A DNA stretch of 64,000 nucleotides. Source: Puffinus mauretanicus (lineage: Eukaryota; Chordata; Aves; Procellariiformes; Procellariidae). Below the pieces are notes generated by a model, which was given only the letters and a program-made list of their open reading frames with translations, had not been told where the DNA came from and did not search any database. Position numbers and translations under genes: made by a program. This document shows positions 38,521 through 48,515 of this stretch, one piece after another. Each line of letters opens with the position of its first letter. Positions within the stretch are counted from its first letter, which is position 1. The DNA is taken from assembly GCA_023333565.1 (NCBI GenBank), contig JAJKFH010003504.1:3558005-3622004 (forward strand), written 5' to 3'.

Positions 38521-38766
38521 TGAAATTAATTGCATAAAGGCATGAAACAGTGCTGAATCAATCAAACACCAGCACGCTAATAGAGACAAGATAGGCAGGT
38601 CAGCTGCGGCGGGTGTCCGCCCTTCAAGCGAAGTCTGGATCTAGGGAGCAGAATTAAGCTCCTGCTCCCTGAGGTCCTTGACGTCCGGGTCCTCTCGCTC
38701 ACATGATGTAATGACATGGCCAGACACGCTGAGCTGCCTGCAGCTGACGTGGCTTAAGAGATTACA
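38521..38766. repeat. Interspersed repeat copy B (246 bp)
   Basis: This is the second copy of the repeat at 25823-26054, in the same orientation. It begins TGAAAT and ends ATTACA, so it keeps the TG...CA ends. The only indel against copy A is a 14-bp segment at 38608-38621, which by itself can fold into a perfect 5-bp stem (GGCGG, loop GTGT, CCGCC). Here no target duplication is visible: the left flank is an A-run and the right flank is GCCCC. The absence could mean rearrangement, loss by mutation, or that the unit was not inserted by an integrase. Confidence 0.8.
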
Positions 38767-41700
38767 GCCCCCAGCCTGTCCCCAGCCGCTTGCCCCCACC
38801 TCTCCCTCCCACTACATCTGATGCCAGTTACTACCCCTCCAGAGCCACCAGTGTGCTCGTATCCAGGTTTAGCTGTAACATTTTAGCACGTTTTACTTGT
38901 TCTGATCTTTAAAGAGGACATTTTGGCAGACTAAGGCTAGGAAAGACTACTCCAGCAGATCCTAGGAGGAAGACTGGTCACCAGGATGGTGGGCTAAGCC
39001 CTTTTACACCAGCTCAGCTATGGCCAGATCAGGTCATGGTAGTACTCACAGGATTAACTCCTCAGAGAGCGACCTTGCAGCATCACCAAAGGGAGGTGAC
39101 ACAAGCATCTTTTTTTCAAGCTTTGGGCCTAATTCTGTCTAACCAGGGATCAGATGGTTCCACCACTACCATATTTGATAGCCAGAATGTCAACACTCTT
39201 CTGCTTCCATTTCTGCCACCAAAAGGAAGGCCCAGAGTTTTTGGTTTTTTGAGTGGACCTACAAGCAATGAGATATCTGCCTTAGAAATCCAGGTGAAGA
39301 GGCAGATTTAACACAGGATGTGGAATACTGTAGATTCATGGGTTGTACTTGTGACGTGGAGATTGTGCAGTGCAGAAGGGGATCTCCTCTACAGCCAAGA
39401 ATGTCCTTCACTGATCAAAATTATCCACAAAAGATCCCAGTTGGGAAGCACCATGGCAAAATCAGGACAGCGTGACAGTACTGTCAAAGCTGCTGCTATA
39501 CAAGACGCGGCAGTCCTTGAGCCACAGCTGAATGGCATTCAGGCACCCTCTTGTATTCCACTTCACTCCAGCACATGAAAAACAAATCCAGAAACAGAAC
39601 TAGCTGAGAGCAGAGAGCATACAACATCAGAAATGACTGTTTGAGATCTACCATGCTGATCCTGTGGGAGAGAAAACTGTGCCATTGCTGGGAGGTATAA
39701 TGTCACGCAGAAATTGGGACGAACAGGCTGGCAGAACCCAAGCAGAACCTGAACCTGCTGCAATGCACCACCTAGCATTGCAGGCACTGCTGCCACGCAC
39801 AGATTTCTGTGAGCACTTGCATACCATACAACCCACAGAGGATCCTGCAAAGTCTTTATTTTTCATGGTAGAAGTGTCAAACGTGCTCTCCATTATATCT
39901 TACACTGCATGTGAAAGAGGGTTTGCTATTTGATCTGAATGGTACCTTTAATGACTAAAATTTTACTACTCTCTATTTAATCACACACAAATGCTGGCCC
40001 TGCTGACAATTGGTGATTTGATCCAAAATCCAAAGTGGCAAAATTAAAATAGAGTCCAGATCATCAGCAGCTTTGGCTTTATCTGATGAGCTAGAAACTT
40101 GATGCAGTAAAGATTGAAGATGCATCTATGGTTTTGCAGTGCTTCATGATACCCGGTTGAGCTGGTCAGACGTGACACCAGTGCTCTGCCATGGGCAACT
40201 CCCATTCCTCATCTTGCATCATCCTCTCTGAAAATTCACATGCTCCTGTTTTCTTAACTGATATTCACAGAAAGCAGATTTCAGTGCTGCGTGCATGAAG
40301 GCAAGCTGCAAAACCTGGATGTGGCTATACATGCGTTGCAGGACAGTACAGATACCGCGTGATTCCCTAGCCAGTCATTACAAATCCCAAGTAAGATTCA
40401 TAGCATTTCTATAACAATCTCTTCAGAAAGTGGTTTGTGATCCGTTCGTGGGAGGTGTCATTGCCTGCATTTTAAAGCCAGGAAGAAACATGGCACTGAG
40501 AGATCTGGGATCACGAGGGCTACTCGAAAGCTCCAGATTCCCTCTTTAGAAATGGTGTGAAAAATTCCAACATCAATCTTGAAAACAAGGCTGCTAAATT
40601 TGCCTTATATGTACCAAAGGCAATTCACCTGAAATAAACAGTTTAAAAACATAGTAGTGGCACTCTCTACTTCCCTTGCCAGGGTTTCTACCCCTTGGAG
40701 CAGCCACGGCTTTGGTATTTGGCTCAGCTCAGGGGGTGAAACATTTCCTGGGGAGCAGAGAGGGAATCAAGGCCTGGTGGCAGGAAGAAAGGGGAGAAGG
40801 CTGGGAGATCTGCAGTTTTGTGCCAGGCCCCTGTTCCTCAAGTAGCAACTGTGGTTTAAGAGGTTTTTGCCCTGCCCCTTCCCTTCTCTGCTCTTCAGTT
40901 GTACCGAGGGCCAGAGAAGCTGTTTCTGTGGCCGTGCAGCAATGTGACAATTGCAGGAGAAAGAGCAACCTCTTAAAGTGTTAATGACAAGCTAAGTCAG
41001 CTATTATTTCTGAAAATAAAAAAATCACCAAGCTGGTTACCATTCAACAGCCCTATCTCAAAGCAAACTGAGGAAAAGGAAAATCTATCCATGGACATCC
41101 ATGAATTATTATTTTGCCTGATGTGCAGGTGATGTGTAGATGTGAATCCCAAAGACATGGCCAGAGTAGAGCCCAGGATCCCTCATTTCTGCTCAAAGCA
41201 CCCCAGGGGTTTCCTTGTCCTTTTGTAAAAAGGAATCAGTTATTGCAGTTAAGGGCAGCAGCATAAGCCCCTCAAAACCATAAAGAAAATATCCCACAGG
41301 CAGAAAGGAATCCAAATTTGTCATATAAATGATTTACTGTGAATTTTTGGCTCAGCTCTGCAACTCAGATTGAAATTCACCCCAACAGGCACCTTCCATA
41401 TGTCTGAAATCATGTGACGCTCATTCTTGTCGGTACAATGCAATAATCACTAACTGGCAGGTTGACCAAATACTTTCCATAGTCGCAAAGAACAGATGTT
41501 GCCCCATCCCCTCTGGCTATTAAAGATAGAAATAATCGGTCTTTGTGTTAATATACTGACTTCTATTGCCCCATGATCTCAACACTCTTTCATATCCCTA
41601 CCGTCTCCTATGAAATAGGAACAATAATCCATTAACACAGTAAAACAGGCTGTATTGGCTAAGAATGCATTAGGAGAGGGCAGGCAAGCACAGGAAACTT

Positions 41701-42832
41701 TTCCTTGACCAGTTCAATTACTAAGGTCTGTTAATCCTTGCAGCATCCAGTTCTCCTCCAGAGAGCTCAAGACTGAATTAGGCTTTTAAAATAAAACAAT
41801 AAAAAAAAAAAGTAGAGTGTGTTTTACAGAGTTCAGCTTGACTAGAATTTTATTTTTTGAAATATTTTGGTTGGTTTATTTTCATCTTGTGAAAAACATA
41901 TTATAAATCACCATTTATCAAAGCCATTTTTCTGCAACAATTGAATTGCTTTAGAGAGTTTGCTTTGTTTTAAACTAAACTAAATAATCTCACACAACTA
42001 TGAGTTACAACCCTGACACAGATCATAATTTCTTTTTTTAAATTAAAATTTGTTTGGAAATTTTGAAACATGTATTTAAAAGATAATAGAATTGACTAAG
42101 AGAAAAATAATCCTTATTTTAAAAAAATAAATTTAATTAGTTCTATTCCCTAAAAATTTCCAGAATATCGCTCTTTTTTTGCATTGCCCATGTAAACCTC
42201 CTCCCATCTGAGCAAAGCCATTGAGATAGCTTGGTCTGCCTTTGTAGGTCCCTTAGGGTAAGCAAGGATATCTTTCCCCTAACACACATGTGCAAGCTTC
42301 TAGCTGCAATCCAAATGCTTGTTTGTTTAGGTTGCATGGATCTACAGTACATTAGGATGAGTCCCAGACAGCCTGCTGTTTCAAGTATCTAAAGACAAAT
42401 AAATTTCCCATGTTTAACAGCAGTACTACTAACATGGCACGGCAGTTCAATTATCAGACATATTGTTTGGTTAGCCATCAAACCTTAAAATATTTCTTGT
42501 GTGAAATCACCCCAGCATGAGAAGTTTCAGTCCAAGTATCAGAAGCGTATTAAAGACCTAAAGCCAATTTCTCTTCTTACACACTCCAGCATGACCAAGT
42601 ATTTATATGCTAGCCTACAGCCATAAACACAGCTCTGGTCATAACCAGCCTTTTCCCAAAAATGAGACTGCACGTCTGCCACTTCTCTCCCTGAGGAACA
42701 GGACATCAGTTTGGAGGCAGTCCTGCAGGGCACGGATCACTCTGCCCTGCCTAAAATAGTTACAGATGCTTATGAAATTGGAGGCGTGAGCTACAGGCTG
42801 AACCCTAAGTGAGGCCAGCAGAGAAGCTGCTG
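38767..42832. other. Unique-looking non-coding stretch
   Basis: About 4 kb with no supportable gene. It is notably AT-rich at about 41780-42160. The longer open frames at 39.0-39.9 kb and 40.7-41.0 kb overlap on both strands and have no recognisable domain. Confidence 0.55.
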
Positions 42833-44000
42833 TTCACAAAATCACAGAATATTTGAGGTGGGAAGGGATCTTTGGAGATCATCTAGTCCAAGACCCTGCT
42901 CAAAGCAGGGTAAGCAAGAGCAGGTTGCTAAGGGCCAGGTACAGCTGGATTTTTAATATCTCCATGGACTTCATGCTGGTGATCACAACCCTTCTACCTC
43001 AGTAGTTAGGCCAGTTTTCAGTCCACTTCCCTGTTTCTTTTCCTACCCTGTACTTCATCAGTTTGCCTATGAGAATGTTACAGGAGACAGGGTCAAAAAC
43101 CATACTAAGGTCAAGATAAACAACATCCACTGGTGTCCCCTCATCCACCGAGCTCATTATTTCACTGTAGAAGGCTCTTAGGTTGGTGTGGCATAACTCC
43201 CCCTTCTTTAATCCATGCTGACTACTCCAAATCACCTTCCTGAACTTAGAATGTTTGGAAACGGTTTCCACAGCTATTGTCTTCACTGCCTTCCCAAGGT
43301 GAGGCTGACCAGCCTGTAGATCCCTAGATCCAACTTCTTGCCTATCTGGAGACAGGAGTGACACTGGGTGAGAGAAATAGCAAAAATGAACCAAGAGAGC
43401 ATAACTAGCCAAGGCATCCATCCTGTTTTCCTCATCACCGAGGTTTGCTGCTGAGCTGTCTCGTTACTGTAAAAATTGGAGCTGTCCCAGATAAGCAAGT
43501 TAAAGTGTATTCCTCCTTTTTGCCCTGCCCTGGACACAGTTAGACACAGCTGTGCATTGATGTCTGTTTAGGAAACTCACAACTCCTTCTGTCTGCTGAT
43601 TGTTCCTCCAGGAGACATTGGGATGGTTAAAGTCCCCCATGAAGATCAGGACCTGTGAATGTGAGACTTCTTCCAGTTGTCTGAGAAAGATTCAATTACT
43701 TTTTTCTGATCAGGTGGTCTGTAGCAGACATCTGCAACAACAGCACCTACTAATCCTGACCCATAAGCTCTTAGTTTATGGCTTATCACCTATCCCAAGG
43801 CAGAGCTCCATGCATTCCCAATGCGCTCTCGCATAAAGGGCAACTCCCCATCCTCGCCTTCCCGGCCTGTCCTTCCTAAAGAGCCTGTATCCAATCTCTA
43901 GGGCACTCCAGCTGTGTGAGCTATCCCCCCGTGTCACTGTGATCCCGAAGAGATCTTAGCCCTGCAACTGCCTGCAGACCTCTAATTCCTCCTGTTTCTT
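42833..44000 (-). mobile_element. Internally deleted CR1 LINE
   Basis: A minus-strand CR1 reads in the correct 5'-to-3' order with its interior missing. Endonuclease-domain remnants lie at about 43960-43580, where the antisense of the ITETWW region and of VLIFMGDFNHPNVS are visible. The first part of the reverse transcriptase lies at about 43421-43000, and a short 3' end at about 42970-42833 ('cacagaatatttgaggtggg' and 'agatcatctagtccaag'). The endonuclease-to-RT linker and most of the sequence after the RT core are gone. The 5' limit is uncertain and related sequence may continue to about 44.4 kb. It is older than the copies at 11 and 57 kb. Confidence 0.82.
42999..43421 (-). pseudogene. CR1 reverse transcriptase fragment
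   Basis: A minus-strand open stretch of about 140 residues. Its second half carries the reverse transcriptase block VDEGTPVDVVYLDLSMVFDPVSCNILIGKL, equivalent to [30 protein letters not shown] in the copy at 56.7 kb. The FSKAFDT motif has changed to LSMVFDP; its first aspartate (YLD) is kept. A block like LQAGQPHLGKAVK upstream corresponds to the RPVSLTSVPGK region. The FADD catalytic pair is missing because the element is deleted after this point, so no enzyme could be made. Confidence 0.8.
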
Positions 44001-45499
44001 CCCTGTGCCAGCACTTCGGAGAGGCGCCCAGTCATACTGATTTCCCAGAAAAGGCATGAGAGCTTTCCTACCTTAAAGGTCTCTTCCCCAGGTCGGTGAA
44101 GACTCCAATGTGTTGACTCCAGTCAGTTTTGCACTGGTTCATCAGCGCCCATTTCCCCATAGCAGTCAGGGTGATGACAGGGCGTGCACAGGAGGATGTT
44201 CCCCAAGACCTGCACCTGCCTAGAAGGGCTGAGCAATGAAGAGGATTTGCTCTCCTGCGTTGTCCACTGTATTAAGCCCTTGACCACCTCAATGTTCAGA
44301 ACAGGTCTGTGAAATTTTGCCACTTCTAAGAAAAAGTTTCATCTGGTGCCTTTAAAGCATCGCATCTTTCTGCAGGCTCCTGTTTTGCCAATGTGGACAT
44401 GATCCTACTGAGTAATTTCACACTTAAAAAACCTCCCACCACTGACAAAAAAGCAGATTCATTTCCCCCTATGATGTGCATGAGCTATCAACATCCTCCT
44501 GTTTGTTTTTATCGGTATTTCAATCCCATTTACAAGAACTAGGACCATCACACAATCCTGATGTGATCCTTCAGGGGCACAACCTACCTGGCAAGTGTTC
44601 TTAAAAACAAGGAGGTGAAATTTATTTCGGAGGAGGGATGCTCAACGGGTTGTGGGGATTCACGGAAACTCATTGGCCACCTTGGGACTGAACCAGTCAG
44701 ACTCTAAGCCACGCACATGAGGCCTGAATCTATTCTCATTTATATTCTAGAAAATACTGTTGTTTGAGATTAAATATCATACGTAAATAAAAGAATGAAT
44801 GCGAGATGTAGATTCTCAGCAGTAGATGAAACCATGAAATGTAGCTTATCACTGGACTGCTCCGTGCATTTCAGTGATGTTAAATCCCAGACTACAATGA
44901 ACAGAGAACAAAAATCAGCGAACAAAACCCACACATTTCAATGAGATTTTCATACCTGATCATTCCTTTGAAATAGAAAGATAAAAGCACAAAGCTTTAT
45001 ATGTATTTATACAATGCCACCTAGTGTCATATTGATCAAGCTTTTTTAATCCAAAGATCACCCAATATTTTTAAAAAAATCAATGTCTGCTGGAATATTG
45101 TCACAAAAATGCTTTTCAGCTACTGAAAACCAGCAGCAAGATTATACGTTCAGAGTTCATTCATTATCTCCATTTTCCACACGTTGTTTGTTAGCGTGCA
45201 CGTAGGAGTGTGCCTGTGAATGTATAAAAGGCATTTAATTCTTATTGTTCTTAATTCACAGCTATTTTATAAGCCACTTTCTGATGTCACACACCAAGAA
45301 CCATGATTTGCATGGCACCCCTGTATCTAGAACATCTTTGCAGTCATTGGGGAAAACCAGGCACTCCTAGGGACTATGTCATCTCACTATAAAACAGATA
45401 TATAAGGTAGGACAGAGGAATCACAGCCTCAGAGTGCCTCTTTCTGCTGACTCTCTCCACTATTCTGCAGTAGAGAAGCAGGCAGTGTCTACCCCCACT
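44001..45499. other. Non-coding stretch
   Basis: The first few hundred bases may be the 5' part of the minus-strand CR1. The remainder is AT-rich, with no recognisable gene or repeat. Confidence 0.45.
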
Positions 45500-45664
45500 A
45501 TCAAGGTAAGCAAAACCTCTGGAGAAGGGGAAGAGTGGAAGCTAGTGACGTCTGACATCTGACCCACCTAAGCGCTTACAGCTGCAAAATGGATTCACCA
45601 CCATCAAAGCTGAAGGGGAGTCAGATGTGATTACAAGCAAAAGACCTGGTCCACTTAGCCAATC

Positions 45665-46156
45665 ATGCAAGACTACCAGGAAGAAATGGCGAGTCAGGGG
45701 CACCTGCCTGTCAACCTGACCAAACATCTAGAGAAGCTTGCAGTGTGCCATAGGCCAGGATCTAGGATGTTGTGGAGGGACTGCCAAAGCTCGTCTGGCC
45801 CTCTGACTACTACCCTCTGCTGTTATTCCATGAACGATACTGCCAGGGGAAACCTGGACAATATCAAAAGTAACTACAGAGCCCTGGGGTTAGTAGTCAA
45901 GGGCATAGGGACCCAGGTGGTGTTCCCATCAATCCTGCCAGTGAGGGGAAAGGGTGTGAGGAGAAGGGCGCTGATAGGACAAGTCAGTAATTGGCTACAG
46001 AACTGGTGCTGGTATCAGGGTTTTGGGTTCTATAACTATGGGACCCTGTCTGCAGAATAGCATCTGCTTGGAAGAGATGGGATCCACCTCACTAAGCAGG
46101 GTGACGCTATTTTCACCAACAGGATGGTTGACCTCATAAGGAGGGCTTTAAACTAA
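45665..46156 (+). pseudogene. CR1 ORF1 C-terminal part (SGNH-hydrolase-like domain), broken
   Basis: The frame reads GTQVVFPSILPV, then a W-rich segment (NWLQNWCWYQGFGFYNYG), then an in-frame TAG (46058-46060), then RDGIHLTKQGDAIF and DLIRRALN before the terminal TAA (46154-46156). The order matches the ORF1 protein of the larger CR1, which has GSGAQVVFSSI, WLRGWCHQQNFGFFDHG, DGVQLSRRGKRIL and LIERALN. ORF1 proteins of this LINE group carry an esterase fold of the SGNH type. Here the D-x-x-H pair of the last catalytic block is intact (DGIH, histidine codon 46085-46087). The N-terminal GDS block is not recognisable in the preceding sequence. Confidence 0.8.
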
Positions 46157-46379
46157 GGATAACGGGGGAGGGAGAAAGTAACCAGCAGTCCTGTGGAGGA
46201 GTGATGGACAGAATCACTGAGCAAAGGGCATGGGGTGATGTGATGGAAGGGATCACAAGGTCAATAAAATGAGTGGGATCAGCTCCAGCATGTAAGCCAG
46301 GAAGTGCCTACAAGGCACCATTATGGAGAAATCCCCCAAACCCTCTCCAGGAACTCAACATGCTGGGGAACCTCTCTAA

Positions 46380-47140
46380 AGTGCCCGTATACTAATGCCG
46401 CAGTATGGGGAATAAACATCCTGAGTTAGACTTGTGGGGCTACGATCTTCCTGGGATCACAGCGATGTGGTGGGATGGCTCCTATGACTGGAGTGTTGCA
46501 ACAGAGGGATACAGGATCTTTAGGAAGGACAGGATGGGAAGACAAGGAGGGGGAGTTGCCCTTTATGTGAAAGAGCAGCTGGATTACATGGAGCTCCACC
46601 TAGGGATGAAGGAGTCGTTGATGGAGAATTTATGGGTTAGGATTAAAGATAGGACAGGTAAAGATGACATTATAGTGTGTGTCTGCTATAGGCCACCTGA
46701 CCAGGAAGAACAAGTGGATGAGACCTTCCTCTAAGATAGGAGCAGCCTCACATTTGCAAGCCCTGATCCTCATGGGAGACTTCAACCATGCCAATACCTA
46801 TTGGAGGGACAACACAGCAGGACATAAACAATCCAGGAGGTTCCTGGAGTGCATTGGTGATAACTTCCTCCTCCAAGTGACAGAGGAGCCAAGGAGGAAA
46901 GGTTCTCTGCTGCACCTTATACTCACCAACAAGGAGGGGCTCATTTGAGGTGTGAAGATCAGAGGCAGGCTTCGCTGCAGTGATCATGAGATGCTGCTGT
47001 TCAGGATCCTGAGGGCAAGGTGGAAGGTGAAAAACAAACTTACAACCCTAGACTTCAGGAGAGCATACTTTGGCCTCTTCAAAGATCTGCTTGGAAGAGT
47101 CCTGTGGGATAAGGCCCTGGAGGTAAAGAGTGCCTAAGAA
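46380..47140 (+). pseudogene. CR1 ORF2 endonuclease domain, broken
   Basis: An APE-type endonuclease domain of CR1 ORF2 with a frameshift near 46730 and in-frame stops at 46946-46948 and 47135-47137. Visible blocks are SMGNKHPELDLWGYDLPGITAMWWDGSYDWS, FRKDRMGRQGGGVALYV, VCVCYRPPDQ, ALILMGDFNHANTYW, KQSRRFLECI, HLILTNKEGL and RCSDHEM. The family's ITETWW block, which supplies a catalytic glutamate, reads ITAMWW here (alanine codon 46462-46464). The GDFN and SDH catalytic blocks are kept (AGT GAT CAT at 46979-46987). In the intact enzyme this domain nicks target DNA to prime reverse transcription. Confidence 0.85.
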
Positions 47141-47305
47141 AGCTGGCTAATATTCAAGGATCACATCCTCCAAGGTCAAGATTGTTCCATCCCAAGAAAA
47201 TAGAAGTCAGGCAAAAATGCCTGGAGGCCTGCATGGTTGAAGGAGGAGCTCCTAGCCAAACTCAAACAAAAAAAGGAAGCATATAGACTGTGGAAGCAAG
47301 GACGA

Positions 47306-47863
47306 TGTCCTGGTTTCAGCTGGGATAGAGTTAATTTTCTTCCTAGTAGCTGGTATAGTGCTGTGTTTCGGGTTTAGTATGGGAATAATGTTGAAGTTTT
47401 AGTTGTTGCTAAGTAGTGCTTACACTAAGTCAAGACCTTTTCAGCTTCTCATGCTCTACCGACTGAGAAGGCTGGAGATGCACAAGAAGCTGGGAGGGGG
47501 CACAGCCAGGACAGCTGACTCAAACTGGTCAAAGGGATATTCCATACCATATGACATCATGCTCAGTATATAAACCAGGGGAAAGCTGGCCAGGGGGCTG
47601 CTGCTCGGGGACTGGCTGGATATCTGTTGGCGGGTGGTGAGCAATTGCACTGTGCGTCACTTGTTTTGTATATTCTTTTATCATTATCATTATTATTATT
47701 ATTATTTTCCCTTCCTTTTCTGTCCTATTAAACTGTCTTTACCTCAACCCACGAATCTTACTGGGGTTTTTTTTTCCTGATTCTCTCCCCCATCCCACTG
47801 GGGAGGAGGGAGTGAGCAAACAACTGTGCAGTGTTTAGCTGCCTGCCAGGTTAAACCACGACA
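47306..47863 (+). mobile_element. Solo LTR of an endogenous retrovirus (copy 3), nested in CR1
   Basis: A 558-bp element starting TGTCCTGGTTTCAGCTGGGA and ending GGTTAAACCACGACA, of the same family and orientation as the copy at 36.7 kb. It has a full TATA box (TATATAAA, 47567-47574) preceded by ATGACATCAT, and ATTAAA at 47727-47732. Before the ATTAAA lies an ATT-triplet run, seen in shorter form in copy 2. The flanking bases are GACGA (left) and GACAG (right), an imperfect target duplication. It cuts the CR1 ORF2 linker, so it inserted after that CR1. There is no proviral coding sequence. Confidence 0.93.
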
Positions 47864-48515
47864 GACAGGTGACCGGGGAGGATTACAGACATATTGTCTG
47901 AGCATCCAGGGATGAAGTTAGGAAAGCCAAAGCCCAGCTGGAATTGAATCTGGCCAGGAATGTCAAAGACAACGAGAAGGGCTTCTCTGAGTACATAGGA
48001 AACAAAAGGAAGACTAGGGAAAGTGCGGGCTCATTGTTCAACAAGATGGAGGACCTGGTTACACAGGACATGGAAAAGTCTGAAGTGCTGAATGCCACCT
48101 TTGCCTCAGTCTTTACTAGCAAGATCAGCCTTCAGGAAACACGGTCTCAGAGACCAAGAGGAAAGTCTGAAGCATGGAAGATGTACCCTTGGTGGAAAAG
48201 GATCAGGCCAAGGAATACTTAAGCAATCTGGACGTACATAAGTCCATGGGCCCTGATGGGATGCACCCACAAATGCTGAGGGAGCTGGCAGATGTCACTG
48301 TGAGGCCACTAGATAATCTTTGATCGATCATGGCGACTGGGAGAAAAGCAATTGTCACTCCTGTTTTCAGGAAGGGCAAGAGGGAGGAGCCAGGGAACTA
48401 CAGGCCAGTCAGCCTCACCTCAATCCTTGGGAAGGTGGTGGAGCAGCCAATCCTGAAAACCATTTCCAAGGACAAGAAAATCTTCAGGAGTGGTCAGCAT
48501 GGTGTCACCAAGGGA
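47864..48515 (+). pseudogene. CR1 ORF2 linker and N-terminal reverse transcriptase, broken
   Basis: Resumption of the CR1 reading after the LTR. Blocks in order are [59 protein letters not shown], then a stop, then a second frame with VTPVFRKGKREEPGNYRPVSLTSILGKVVEQ and SGQHGVTKG. These match the linker, fingers and early palm of the RT in the larger CR1. The catalytic FxKAFD and FADD motifs were lost with the 3' end. Confidence 0.85.

Larger units (their letters stand above)
45500..48515 (+). mobile_element. Decayed CR1 LINE interrupted by an LTR insertion
   Basis: A plus-strand CR1 in correct order: ORF1 C-terminal half (to 46156), endonuclease (about 46380-47140), linker (about 47140-47305 and 47864-48230) and the start of the reverse transcriptase (about 48230-48515). 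It is split by the solo LTR at 47306-47863; the coding text resumes after the LTR with only the duplicated target bases repeated. It lacks the catalytic palm and the 3' tail, being cut at about 48515 just after HGVTKG. Frames are broken many times, so it is older than the copy at 53.7-57.9 kb. The 5' limit is approximate. Confidence 0.88.
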
